This document shows, one piece after another, positions 1 through 9,937 of a DNA stretch of 64,000 bases. The notes below the pieces were generated by a model. That model was given only the letters and a program-made list of their open reading frames with translations, ran no database searches and was not told the DNA's origin. The stretch is from Gerris lacustris. Its lineage: Eukaryota > Arthropoda > Insecta > Hemiptera > Gerridae. The position numbers and the translations under genes are program-made. Within the stretch, counting starts at the first letter, position 1, and each line of letters opens with the position of its first letter. The DNA is taken from assembly GCA_951217055.1 (NCBI GenBank), contig OX578286.1, positions 4,876,033 through 4,940,032 on the forward strand, read 5' to 3'.

Positions 1-131
1 AATAAATTCGGAACTTTTTGTTTTCACTAAAATAACATTATATTATAACAATGACAATTAGATTATCAACATTACATATGATTCAACAGAAAATTTAATA
101 ACGTAGTATATAAGAAGTTCTTTTTATCTTG
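1..131 (-). mobile_element. Family A element, cut by window edge
   Basis: This is the reverse complement of the left part of family A. It ends at the diagnostic AAAAAGAACTT...CTTGAA-type terminus and matches the same segment of the copies at 5917, 15005, 42107 and 46562. The rest lies outside the window. Confidence 0.8.
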
Positions 132-265
132 TAATTATTTACTTTCATATAGGGCGGGGTGGAGAAATAAAATAAATTATAACATAATTATGCTTAATAA
201 CATAGGAAAAGTACTTGGATGCAAGTACTTTCACTGTGATTGTGGGGCAACTACTACTATTTTTT

Positions 266-512
266 GGCACTTCTTTAGATTGTTATTTCCCTAATAAAAA
301 TAATAGAGGGGAGTAACAATCTAAAGAAGGTGCACGGAATGTTCTTCTTTAGACTGTTACTCCTCTTATAAAACCAGAAGTGTGATATTCCTTTGTCCCA
401 AAGTATATTGGACTAAACATACCTTCGTCTTAATAGTTATTTGGTCAAAGTCATTTATATTCTAAAAAAAAAAAAAAAAAAAAACAGAGGAGTAACAATC
501 TAAAGAAATACC
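266..512 (+). mobile_element. Family P MITE, short form
   Basis: The inverted ends are GGCACTTCTTTAGATTGTTA at the left and the complement ending AAAGAAATACC at the right. The interior holds about one and a half hairpin units, then a unique block (AGAAGTGTGATATTCCTTTG, then TTAATAGTTATTTGGTCAAA). It lies 64 bp before the ATG at 577, so it sits in the intron or promoter of cuticle gene 1. No clear target duplication is visible because the flanks are T-runs. Confidence 0.85.
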
Positions 513-576
513 TTTTTTCTGTGCAGTTAATAGTGTGTTGGTTTGTTAAGTATAATTACTGATTACTTTATAATGT

Positions 577-813
577 ATGTTTAAGGTTATCTTGGGCGTA
601 GTTTGCTGCTTGGGTCTTGCCCATGCTGGAGTTCTTCCCGTAGTTACCTACGCGTCGTCATACGCCGGTCATGCTGTCGACCATTCAGTGGCCGTACCAG
701 TGGCTGCGCCAGTAGCTGCTCCGTTTGCCATTGCACCTCACTCAAGTGCTTTCGTACAAGCGCCACTGTCCCCTTACTACTCACCTTACAGTCCTGTAAT
801 TTCCGCATTCTAA
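577..813 (+). CDS. Cuticle gene 1: small secreted cuticular-type protein
   Basis: From ATG at 577 the frame encodes 78 residues. It opens with a clear signal peptide (MFKVILGVVCCLGLAHAG), followed by a mature part rich in Val, Ala, Pro and Ser, with an AAPVAAPFAIAP block and a C-terminal SPYYSPYSP tail. This is typical of low-complexity insect cuticle proteins, which are secreted by the epidermis into chitinous cuticle. The start is ambiguous. The bases at 580-585 (tttaag) form a plausible intron 3' site, and the frame from GTT at 586 parallels the second exon of cuticle gene 3, which also starts GTT right after its acceptor. The true first exon may therefore lie left of the window, with the ATG at 577 being fortuitous. 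The protein lacks the YxNxYxVNxKP motif seen in genes 2 and 3. A cuticle role is inferred from composition only. Confidence 0.7.
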   Translation: MFKVILGVVCCLGLAHAGVLPVVTYASSYAGHAVDHSVAVPVAAPVAAPFAIAPHSSAFVQAPLSPYYSPYSPVISAF

Positions 814-1093
814 AAATGAATTTCGGACAATATCCAGCATATTTAAATCTCATTATCAAACCTTTCTTTGGATCTTGGATATGAATACGATGACAGCCAT
901 GTTTCTCAATCAAGTTTCTGAACAACGACCTTCAGACGATGATATCTTCTTCTTTCTGACATCGGAACAATTCTTATACATGGCAGATTCAGTTAACATC
1001 ATCTTCAACTCTAAATGACCGTGACCAATTCTTTGAGACACTTCTTCACAGAAACACCTTATCAATAACCTTGTGTTCTTATTATTTTGCTTA

Positions 1094-1099
1094 AATAAA
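1094..1099 (+). terminator. Candidate polyadenylation signal of cuticle gene 1
   Basis: An AATAAA lies about 280 bp after the stop codon at 811-813. It is followed by T-rich sequence around 1120-1140. Confidence 0.45.
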
Positions 1100-1229
1100 A
1101 AAACGATAATGCAATTTATATTTTTGATTGTTTTATTTTTTGTATCAGTTTGAGGAGATCAAAGAGTTCGAGAAGTTAAAGGTCTACCTCTTTGTCCCAA
1201 AGTAAAAACTATATATTACTATACATCAT

Positions 1230-1450
1230 AATGAATTTCTAGATGTTCCGGTGGTGACCGCGTCTCAAGGATGTACGACCTGACGTCTCGCTCCTAATGC
1301 TAGAAGCACCTTCAGGGGTGTTCAGTTCATGGTTGTCCTTAGGTAAAGAGAGGTGTGAACTGAAAAGATTCTTCTAGTATTTGGAGCGAAACGTCTCAAT
1401 GTACACCCTTCGAGACGCGGTCACTACAGGAAGACCTATAGAACTTCATT
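1230..1450. repeat. Long imperfect hairpin (about 105-bp arms)
   Basis: The sequence from 1230 rightwards (AATGAATTTCTAGATGTTCC...) reads almost the same as the complement from 1450 leftwards. Shared blocks include GTGACCGCGTCTC, GTAC, a TCGCTCC and a CTAGAAG block, and GTTCA near the centre at about 1340. Nearly the whole 220 bp is stem, with mismatches spread evenly and a small loop. It resembles neither arm of the other repeat families here. It could be a foldback MITE or a transcribed hairpin. Confidence 0.75.
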
Positions 1451-1706
1451 ACAATTATAACCGTAGAAGCTTACGAACTTTAATATTGCTTAAGTTAACA
1501 AGTATTTATCTGGTTTTGGTTTTTAAAATTGAATTGTTATTAAAGTTGGTTTTAAACTGTTAATTGTTAAACAATTTTTATGCTGTCGATACAGTGTTTC
1601 GGGAGAAAAATGAACACGACGAACCCGATAAATTTAGGATATATAGTTTCCTTTCAAAATTTTAAAAACCAAAACTTGATAAGTTGTTCACTCGACTGCC
1701 ACGTCT

Positions 1707-2151
1707 ATGCCTCGGAGTGAGACGAAATATAGCCATGACAATTTTTTATCCAACCCTTATCGACCCTCGTCTAGAACACTTAATACTGGTATAGTTAATA
1801 CATCCCCAAATTCTCACTCATTGTCAAGAAATTCTGTTTCGTATTTGGAGTCGTTTTTCAATATGATCAAGCAGCGGGCAGTCCCAGAAGGATGTGGTAC
1901 ACAGTCTTGGCCACAAAGAGTTCAAACAGGTTTGTCTTGCAGAGTTATAAAGTATCCGTAAGTCATTCTCATGTGTCTGATATCTTTCACCCAGCATAAC
2001 TTCTTCTTGCAGTCATCGTACAAGTTCATATTTAGAATCTTCAACATTAGAAGAATTTAAGGAGCAGATGAAGAATCATAGAGTTACCGTCATTTATAGA
2101 ATGAATAGGAGAATAAACCTAGAAACTATACCTACAAATAGGTATATATGA
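1707..2151 (+). CDS. Hypothetical two-exon gene, unknown function
   Basis: The first open segment runs from ATG 1707 to 1957 (83 codons plus CC). A strong donor GTAAGT follows at 1958, then a 55-bp candidate intron ending in TTCTTCTTGCAG at 2012. Joining 1957 to 2013 keeps the frame open for another 45 codons to TGA at 2149-2151, giving about 129 residues. The product is polar, rich in Ser, Arg, Asn and Thr. It has no signal peptide or membrane segment, and I do not recognise it. The stretch SYLESFFNMIKQRAVPEGCG is its most ordered part. Upstream the frame is open only to a TAA at about 1676, so earlier exons could exist. The support is the good splice signals and continued frame; it could be a decayed transposon ORF. 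Confidence 0.35.
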
Positions 2152-2385
2152 TATCATTGAGCGTTCCGATATTAACGATTGAAATTAAAGTAAGATACCT
2201 CATAGTCTGTATTAGGCCGTATGTGAGTTGTCTCTATTAGGCCCTCGCCTTATGACACGTTTCGTCTTCCATAAATTTAACCATGGACAGGCTTTCTGAC
2301 AGGGCCGGTTTGCCCACAATTTATCAAGCAATCATATATGAAGGCAAACCTTGTTCAAAATAACCAATACAATGTGTGAATTCCA

Positions 2386-3255
2386 GGCACTTCTTTAGAT
2401 TGTTACTCCCTTATAAAAAAACAGAGGAGTAACAATCTAAAGAAGGTGTACAGAAGGTTCTTCTTTAGACTGTTACTCCCCTTATAAAAAAACAGAGGGG
2501 AGAAACAATCTAAATATGGTGTACGGAATGTTCTTCTTTAGACTGTTACTCCCCTTATAAAAGAAACTGAGGAGTAACAATCTTAAGAAGGTGTACGGAA
2601 TGTTCTTCTTTAGATTGTTACTCCCTTTATAAAAGAAACTGAGGAGTAACAATCTAAAGAAGGTGTACGGAATGTTCTTCTTTAGACTGTTACTCCCCTT
2701 ATAAAAGAAACTGAGGAGTAACAATCTAAAGAAGGTGTACGGAATGTTCTTCTTTAGATTGTTACTCCCTTTATAAAAGAAAAAGAGGGGAGTAACAATT
2801 TAAAGAAGGTGTACAGAATGTTCTTCTTTAGACTGTTACTCCCCTTATAAAAGAAACTGAGGAGTAACAATCTAAAGAAGGTGTACGGAATGTTCTTCTT
2901 TAGACTGTTACTCCCCTTATAAAAGAAAAAGAGGGGAGTAACAATCTAAAGAAGGTGAACAGAATGTTCTTCTTTAGACAGTTAGGTCCCTTATAAAAGA
3001 AACTGAGGAGTAACAATCTAAAGAAGGTGTACGGAATGTTCTTCTTTAGACTGTTACTCCCCTTATAAAAAAAACAGAGGAGTAACAGTCTAAAGAAGGT
3101 GTATGGAATGTTCTTCTTTAGACTGTTACTCCCCTTATAAAGACAGAAGTGTGAAATTCCTTTGTACCAAAGTTCATTGCACTAAACATCCCTTTGTCTA
3201 AATAGTTATTTATATTCTAAAACAACATAAGGAAGTAACAGTCTAAAGAAGTACC
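2386..3255 (+). mobile_element. Family P element with about 10 internal tandem hairpin units
   Basis: It begins GGCACTTCTTTAGATTGTTA and ends with the complement AGTCTAAAGAAGTACC. The right part (3135-3255) carries the same unique block as the copy at 266. The interior is about ten units of about 74 bp, each an inverted repeat CTTTAGAYTGTTACTCC / GGAGTAACARTCTAAAG around a TATAAAAGAAA loop. This is intermediate between the short P copies and the 47-unit array at 26.7-30.2 kb. The minus-strand frame at 2482-2724 is only a translation of the repeat. Confidence 0.85.
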
Positions 3256-3360
3256 ACATGTAGCAAAGAATAAAAACGTCCCTCGATTTTTATTAGTGAA
3301 AAAGTATAGTAGAAACGGTAAACTTTTTTTCGTTTTTCTTTATTTTTTTCTTTTTTTTCA

Positions 3361-3990
3361 TTTTGCGTCCGAGCTTACCGAAGGTAACGAAAGCTATGTG
3401 ATCATAATTGTTGAAGAGAAAATGAACTTGCATATATATATAAACATAAATATATATATATATGCTTACTGTGCATATTTTGATATGACAGTATAGATGA
3501 CTTTGTTAATTTGATTTGTATTTTTGTCAAATCATTTTCGGTTTTATTCTTAATGTTACATTTGTATTGAAAATATATTAGTGCTTTCTTTCCTCCACTG
3601 AAATTTTGTTTCATCAATAATGAAACAACGAAAATGGTTTATGTCTCCGATTTTAAAAATTCGAAGATACAAGTCCGTATCAAACATCTAGGAACATTTT
3701 TGATTCCATGTCTTCCTGTCGATCTGTCGGTCTGTCAATCAATCTTTGCGAACCAACATATCATAAAAACTGCACGTCCGATTTTAATGAAATTCGAATA
3801 GTAGATTGTAAGTGGTCCATTGTTTGTGTGCAACATATATGTTTTTAACCTTCTGCGCCCATTTGTTTCTCTTCCACATGCGCACAAACATACATTTATT
3901 TACACCTATATCTTCAAAAGTCCTCACCTGATTGTTATGTAATTTACGTATTAGGATGCGAGGAAGCTATGTGCCACACTAATTGACAGT
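3361..3990 (+). repeat. Family H LINE-tail-like repeat
   Basis: It starts near a GAGCTTACCGAAGGTAACG palindrome and continues through a TCTCCGATTT block, a TTTTTGATTCC block and GTCTGTCAATCA. It then reads CGTCCGATTTTAATGAAATT and a CTTCTGCGCCCATTTGTTTC block. Related copies lie at 4384, 4680, 7060, 42859, 54270 and 63660. The text TTTTAATGAAATTTG... followed by a species-variable tail is typical of non-LTR element 3' regions. Confidence 0.55.
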
Positions 3991-4000
3991 CTATTTTCAT
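3953..4000 (+). repeat. Recurrent 45-bp terminus (GGATGCGAGGAAGCTATGTG)
   Basis: The block GGATGCGAGGAAGCTATGTG, followed by CCACACTAATTG.CAGTCTATTTT, recurs at 5344 (diverged), in reverse at 34160-34200, and at 43380-43425. Sequences around the copies differ, so this is the end of an unidentified repeat. Confidence 0.6.
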
Positions 4001-4077
4001 GGTAACAATAGAATTTTGAACATGTTTCCTATGGCTCATATTTTTAAGAACTTACAATAGGCCTACAGGATACTGGT

Positions 4078-4353
4078 CTGTAATTTTGGCATTCAGCCAC
4101 AAAGCTTATATTTTATATTTTCAGGAGATACAGATTTAAATATAATGAGATCAAGACAAGATGGCTTATCACAACTCTGATCTCTGTTCACAACATTAAT
4201 TAAACTGTCAAAGCCAAACTCTTTAATTATATTAAGATAATCTAGCTTTGTCGGAGACTCTTTTAATAAATCAATATTTATGTCTCCCAGCAATATTTGA
4301 TCACATAAAATAATTGTATTTCTCTCAGAACAGTTTTTAAGTTCGTAATATTA
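4078..4353 (-). pseudogene. LINE endonuclease-domain fragment
   Basis: On the minus strand a frame reads ...CSERNTIILCDQILLGDINI, then DLL, a YLNIIKEFGFDSLINVV segment and a PSCLDLIIFKS segment, stopping at 4093. GD(F/I)NIDLL, then the hydrophobic helix, then the (S/T)xLD(L/H)I motif is the C-terminal half of the APE-type endonuclease of non-LTR retrotransposons. The histidine-containing SDH motif that should follow is lost at the stop. No reverse transcriptase is present, so it is a dead fragment about 90 codons long. Confidence 0.75.
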
Positions 4354-4383
4354 TGTTTGAGTGTATGTTGAAGAGAAACAAAT

Positions 4384-4985
4384 AAGCACAGAAGGTTGAA
4401 ACTTATATGGGACCAACAATGGGCTAATTATGACCTATCATACAAATTTCGTTAAAATCGGGCGAGTAGTTATTAAGATAATATATTGGTTCACAAAAAT
4501 TGAGTGACAGACCAACAGACCGACAGACAGACACGGAACCAAAAATGTTCCCTGATGTCTGAAACCGGTTTCTGTCTTGGAATTTTTGAAATCGGAGAAC
4601 AAAAAAATGTTTGTTCCTTAGAACGATCACATAAATTCCGTTACCTTCGGTAAGCTCGGAAGCAAAATTATTGCTTGAAGCTTAGCACATAGCTTCAAAA
4701 AATTGAAGCTATGTGATCGTTCTGAAGAACAAAAAATTCTTAGGTCTCCGATTTCAAAAATTCCAAGACATGAATCCGTTTCAGACATCAGGGAACATTT
4801 TTGGTTCCGTGTCTGTCCGTTGGTCTGTTTGTCGGTCTTAAAAACTGCTCGTCCAATTGTAATAAAAGTTGCATAGTAGGTCAAAATTTGCTCATTGTTG
4901 GTCCCATATAAGTTTCAACCTTCTACGCCTATTCAACCTTCCACATGCGCATAAATATAGATTTATTTATAAATAAATAAATATA
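4384..4985. repeat. Head-to-head inverted pair of family H copies
   Basis: The left copy (4384-4670) is reversed and the right copy (4680-4985) is forward. Both contain the block ACATCAGGGAACATTTTTGG or its complement, the GACAGACAGACACGG/CCGTGTCTGTCCG tract, and TGGGACCAACAATG or its complement. They face each other across about 30 bp and could fold into a hairpin with arms near 270 bp. Confidence 0.7.
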
Positions 4986-4999
4986 TTTCTCACATGGTT

Positions 5000-5916
5000 A
5001 ACATGATAATATTACATAATAATTAAATTATAAATGTTCTGCAAGCATGATATATAAATATAATCATATCACATTTTTTAATTGGTACAAAAATTTACAC
5101 CTATATCTTCAAAAGTTATTATCTGAATGTTATGAAATTTAGAGCGTTTATCGAATGTAGCTTAGAGATAGCCTAAGATTAATTACAAAACAAGTCTCCG
5201 CTCTCTAAATTTGACTTAATTGATACTTTCATTTATGTAAGAAATCAAAACACTTATGAAAAATGTAATAAAGGGAGGGAAAATTATATAAATTTGACAA
5301 TAATAGGTTTTTAAAGCTTAAAAATCATTCAAGTATACTTTAAAAGGGCGCGAGGAAGCTACGTGCACCACTAATTGGCTGACTATTTTTCTATTTATTT
5401 TTATCTGGTGAAATAAAAAATAAAATAATAATTATTGAGAGCGATTATGTAGAAATTTTTAATTTTTAATTTGTGCTTGGAGGGGCTCAACTTGAAGTTT
5501 TTTATAATGAGAAATTGATTTAATTAGGGGGTTTTTCATCTGATAATTGGAAAAGCAAAACTCTGATAAGGGGGGGTTCTCTGATAAGGACCGTTCAGAA
5601 ATCACGTGTAAAGGTCACGTGAACAATTAATAAAGTAAAACTTGGAGTCACGATTTGCAGTCACGTGCCCTTTAGGGTTGTACTTAGTCATTGTTAAGAA
5701 AGAAGGGTTGAGGAAGGACTTTAACTAACTAACTAGCACTGCAGCCCTTGAAGGGTCTAAGTCTGCCAAATTTAACGGGTAAGTATGCCAATTTATTAAC
5801 TATGTATAAACCATTAATTGGCATGCGCTTGCTCAATCAGTTAGTACCCATTTAAATGGCGATGCAGGGTGCACTTCTGGCTACTTTCAACAAACCATCA
5901 AAATTTCATAAATAAT
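5000..5916. other. A+T-rich intergenic stretch, no gene seen
   Basis: It contains a diverged copy of the 3953 terminus at 5344 and three CACGTG/GTCACG-type sites clustered at 5603-5668. A partly palindromic block at 5740-5880 has AACTAACTAACTAG and TTAATTGGCATGCG. No open frame has coding character. Confidence 0.5.
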
Positions 5917-6634
5917 TACAAGATAAAAAGAACTTTTTATATACTACGTTTTTAAATTTTCTGTTGAATCATATGTAATGTTGATAATATAATTGTCATT
6001 GTTATAGATAATGTTAGTGAAAAAAAATACATAGTTCCTAATTTATTTACTTCACATAATAATGACAACCATCTAGAGAGCTGATCTTAAACCTATAAAA
6101 GGACAAATCTTTGTACAACGGATCTCACCAACACCGAATCTAAACCGTGCCATTGATATGCCCCTGCGTGTAGGGACAGTAAGAGAAGAAAAGTGTGTAG
6201 GTACAAGTAAAGAAGTAGAGATGCAGAAAAATTAAACCTATACCTAGGACACAAGTGTAAACAAACCTGGGTGTCACACGTCAATTAATTTATTTCTTCG
6301 TTTACTTTTCGCTGTCATTCAATGTTTACCTCTTAATAAAAAATCACAAATTTGAAACCTGTCAAAATGAAGATTGTAAATACTATGGGATATTATGTCA
6401 AAACAAATAAAATAACTTACAGAATTTTTCCATACAGCAAAATTTGCTGGAAACTAATTTAATTCTGCTGAAAGATGGCTAAAAGTATTAAAATAATGCA
6501 TTGTCGTCGTGTTCTAAGCTATTCTAAAAGTTTCAAATGTCTAGCTACTCAGGAAGTTAGTTAAAATCGATTGCCAGATTTGTACCGGACAAACAAACAA
6601 GCAATCAAGAAAGCAAGCTAATAAAAACGTAGTA
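5917..6634 (+). mobile_element. Family A element with variant internal segment
   Basis: It runs from ACAAGATAAAAAGAACTT to AATAAAAACGTAGT, the standard family ends. At about 6155-6290 the usual ATCGATATATT region is replaced by a segment with TAGAGATGCAGAAAAATTAA and CACACGTCAATTAATTTATT. The copy at 26042 carries the same variant, so it is a subfamily. The left flank (CATCAAAATTTCATAAAT) and right flank (AAAATGACTTCTCCTC) are both family G sequence, so this A interrupts a G copy. Confidence 0.8.
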
Positions 6635-7022
6635 AAATGACTTCTCCTCAGTGGCGAATCGAACCCGGCCTCTCTCCGTCCGCGTTAAAAGCTATTTTCT
6701 GAGGAACTAGATTTTCCCGAGAATACGGCTTATATCATTACTTTTTTCCTTATGAACTATAAATGTCAGAATTTTTTAATCAAATTGTCGGAACAGTTTT
6801 CGATAAACGTTTTTCTGTACGTTTTTTCAGAATGTTTGGGTGATAGCGTCCTCAAATTTGGAGCTGAAATTTATTTCTCGATTTCACCTCAGGGTATAAT
6901 ATTTCTGAACACTGAACATGTATGCTAAATTTCGTCAAAATCGGTCGAGTAGTTTAGGCTCTAGGCGTCTGCACAGACAGACGACAACCGACAGACAGGT
7001 GACAGACAGAAATGTTTTTAAA
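6635..7022 (+). repeat. Family G fragment, right of inserted A
   Basis: It reads ACTTCTCCTCAGTGGCGAAT, then CGAACCCGGCCTCTC (complement of a tRNA B box), TCTGAGGAACTAG, ATTTCTCGATTTCACCTC, GGTCGAGTAGTTTAGG and a short GACAGACAG tract. The left end of the copy lies before the inserted family A element. Confidence 0.7.
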
Positions 7023-7059
7023 AACAACTTTTAAACTAATAAAAACGTAGTAAAATCAG

Positions 7060-7462
7060 ATGAGTATATGTATTGTTATGTGCGTGTAGAAGAAAAAATA
7101 AATGGGCGCAGAAAGTTGAAACTTATATGGCGCCAAATATGGGCTAATTTTGACCTACCATCAAAATTTCATTAAAATCAGAAGTGTAGATTTTAAAATA
7201 TGTTGGTTCGAAAAAATTGAGCAACTGCGACCGATAGACATGGAACCAAAAATGTTCCCTGATCCTGATTTCTGAAACGGATTTTTGAAATCGGAAACAT
7301 AAATTATTTTCGTACTTCAGAACAATCACATAGCTTCCGTAACATTCGGTAAGCTCGGAAGTAAAATTCCGGAGGTTGTAAGTATGGAAACGTAGATGAA
7401 GCAGTTCTGCTAGGTGAAAATAGTTCGGGATACAAATCTTTCCTCTGTCTAGACCTCTCATT
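7060..7462 (-). repeat. Family H copy
   Basis: Reverse orientation: GAAACTTATATGG, GGGCTAATTTTGACCTACCA, GGAACCAAAAATGTTCCCTG, and the GCTTCCG..GGTAAGCTCGGAAG palindromic end near 7340-7365. It matches the 4384 copy. Confidence 0.6.
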
Positions 7463-7584
7463 TTTTTTCTAATAGAATAAAAAATTAGTTGACATCGAAA
7501 ATTCTTTTTTTTTTGGAACCATAAATTTCGTTGTATGGAGGGTTCAACTGTATTAAAATTATTTTTAACTGGTCTAACATATTA

Positions 7585-8160
7585 CTTTGCTTTGTAAGTT
7601 TCATCGCACATTTCCGTTTCCCCAATTTTGAACCACTTCCCGTCATTCAATCTTTCCCAAATTTTGCACATAGATACAACTAAGGTGAAGAATACAGAAA
7701 CCAAAAACAAAAAATTAATAAAATAAAATGGCGTCAAATTTATTTGCTTTTCAAGTTTCATCGCACACCTATTACCCCAATTTTGAACCACTTACCGTCA
7801 TTTAATTTTTCCTAAATTTTGCACATAGATACAACTAAGGTGAAGAATACAGAAACAAAAAAAAAAAAAAAAAAAAAGGCGTCAAATTTATTTGCTTTTT
7901 AAGTTTGATCGCACACCTATTACCTCAATTTTGAACCATTTCCCGTCATTTAATCTTCCCCAAATTTTGCACATAGATACAACTAAGGTGAAGAATACAG
8001 AAACCCAAAAAACAAAAACAAAAAAACAAAATGGCGTCAAATTTATTTCCTTTTTAAGTTTCATCGCACACCTATTACCCCAATTTTTAACCACTTACCG
8101 TCATTCAATCTTCCCCAAATGTTGCACATAGATACAACTAAGGTAAAGAATTCAGAAACC

Positions 8161-8197
<37 letters not shown>

Positions 8198-9163
8198 GAA
8201 AATAAGACCAGTTTTGAAAAATGGCATTTTTACTGGTCTTATATTACTTTGCTTTGTAAGTTTCATCGCACATTTCCGTTTCCCCAATTTTGAACCCCTT
8301 CCCGTGATTCAATCTTCCCCAAATTTTGCACATAGATACAACTAAGGTGAAAAATTCAGAAACAAAAAAAAACAAAAAACAAAGAAAAAATGGCGTCAAA
8401 TTTATTTGCTTTTTAAGTTTGATCGCACACCTATTACCCCAATTTTGAACCATTTCCCGTCATTTAATCTTCCCCAAATTTTGCACATTGATACAACTAA
8501 GGTGAAGAATACAGAAACCAAAAAAAACAAAAAATAAAAACAAAATGGCGTCAAATTTATTTGCTTTTTAAGTTTCATCGTACACCTATTACCCCAATTT
8601 TGAACCACTTCCCGTCATTTTATCTTCCCCAAATTTTGCACATAGATACAACTAAGGTGAAGAATACAGAAACCAAAAAAAAAAAAAAAAAAAGTTTGAA
8701 AATAAGACCAGTTTTGAAAAATGGCATTTTTATATTAATTTTTACTGGTCTTATATTACTTTGCTTTGTAAGTTTCATCGCACATCTCCGTTTCCCCAAT
8801 TTTGAACCACTTCCCGTGATTCAATCTTCCTCAAATTTTGCACATAGATACAACTTAGGCGAAAAATACAGAAACCAAAAAAAAAAAAAAAAAAAAAAAA
8901 ATTGCGTAAAATTTATTTGTTTTTCAAGTTTCATCGCACACCTATTACCCCAATTTTGAACCACTTACCGTCATTCAATCTTTCCCAAATTTGGCACATA
9001 GATACAACTAAGGTGAAGAATACAGAAACAAAAATAAAAAAATGGCGTCAAATTTATTTGCTTTTCAAGTTTCATCGCACACCTATTACCCCAATTTTGA
9101 ACCACTTACCGTCATTCAATCATCCCTAAATTTTGCACATAGATACAACTAAGGTGAACAATA

Positions 9164-9206
<43 letters not shown>

Positions 9207-9230
9207 AAATAAGACCAGTTTTGAAAAATG
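7585..9230 (+). repeat. Satellite of about 156 bp, 10 units, with 3-unit higher order
   Basis: Units start at the AAGTTTCATCGCACA block near 7597, 7753, 7902, 8056, 8258, 8416, 8570, 8770, 8927 and 9067. Each continues TTACCCCAATTTTGAACC, a CCCGTCATT block, AAATTTTGCACATAGATACA and ACTAAGGTGAAGAATACAG. It then has an A-rich run of very variable length and a GGCGTCAAATTTATTTGC link. A different link, GACCAGTTTTGAAAAATGGC, occurs only near 8207, 8705 and 9213, marking a super-repeat of about 510 bp. All open frames here are translations of the repeat. Confidence 0.9.
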
Positions 9231-9244
9231 GCATTTTTATATTA

Positions 9245-9937
9245 ATTATTTTGTTTATTTTCTGCTGGAGAAACACATCCCAAAAAAATAGTGCCGTTTA
9301 ATTCCGAAACATCCACTATATAGAGACAAGTTTGTATAAAACTTTTTTTTTTATAAATAAAACATCAATAAAAAATGGACTTAGGCTTCCCTTCAACTAT
9401 AAAAGAAATAAAAATGTATAACAAAACCAGAAATTGGTAAAAAAAAGAAAAAAGACAAGCCTTACATCCTGTTGGGAGTAACCTCGAAAGCCCAAGTCCC
9501 CTTCTGATATTATTTTTTACGACTTAGGGATGAGTCGATAGCATGTCGTAGTCTTCGTTGTCCTTGTGCTTTGCTAAGTTCTCCCTCCGTCTTAGGACTT
9601 GATCTCATTAATTGTTCACCAGAAGAATTCTGAAATAAGAGTAAAAATACAGAAACTGTAGCCTTTAAAGGTCTATAACAGCTTCGAGTGTGAGATCTTC
9701 AGCATTTCTCGAATCTCCCGTCTTCCTCTTACGTAATTCTCGTTCATTGGAAACGATATAATTAGATTTAAAGTAAAATAAGATTCATTTGGTGACTGAT
9801 TTCGTAAGGAATTATCCTTGGAAAAGCTCAACTTGAAGTCGTCATCTCAAGAAGTTTTGAATTTTCTGATTAACTTAAAGGAATTGTCAATAAGACAGAA
9901 ATTCCATCATTTAGTTAGTTGAGTTAATCCAAAATAA
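9245..9937. other. Unique A+T-rich spacer, no gene seen
   Basis: No tandem repeat or convincing frame is visible. It is slightly less repetitive than its surroundings. Confidence 0.5.

Noticed and set aside
5600..5670. Cluster of CACGTG-like sites as an enhancer
   Set aside because: Three to four short matches without a nearby gene or conservation data do not support a call.
7892..9129. Several 68-132-residue frames on both strands
   Set aside because: All are translations of the 156-bp satellite.
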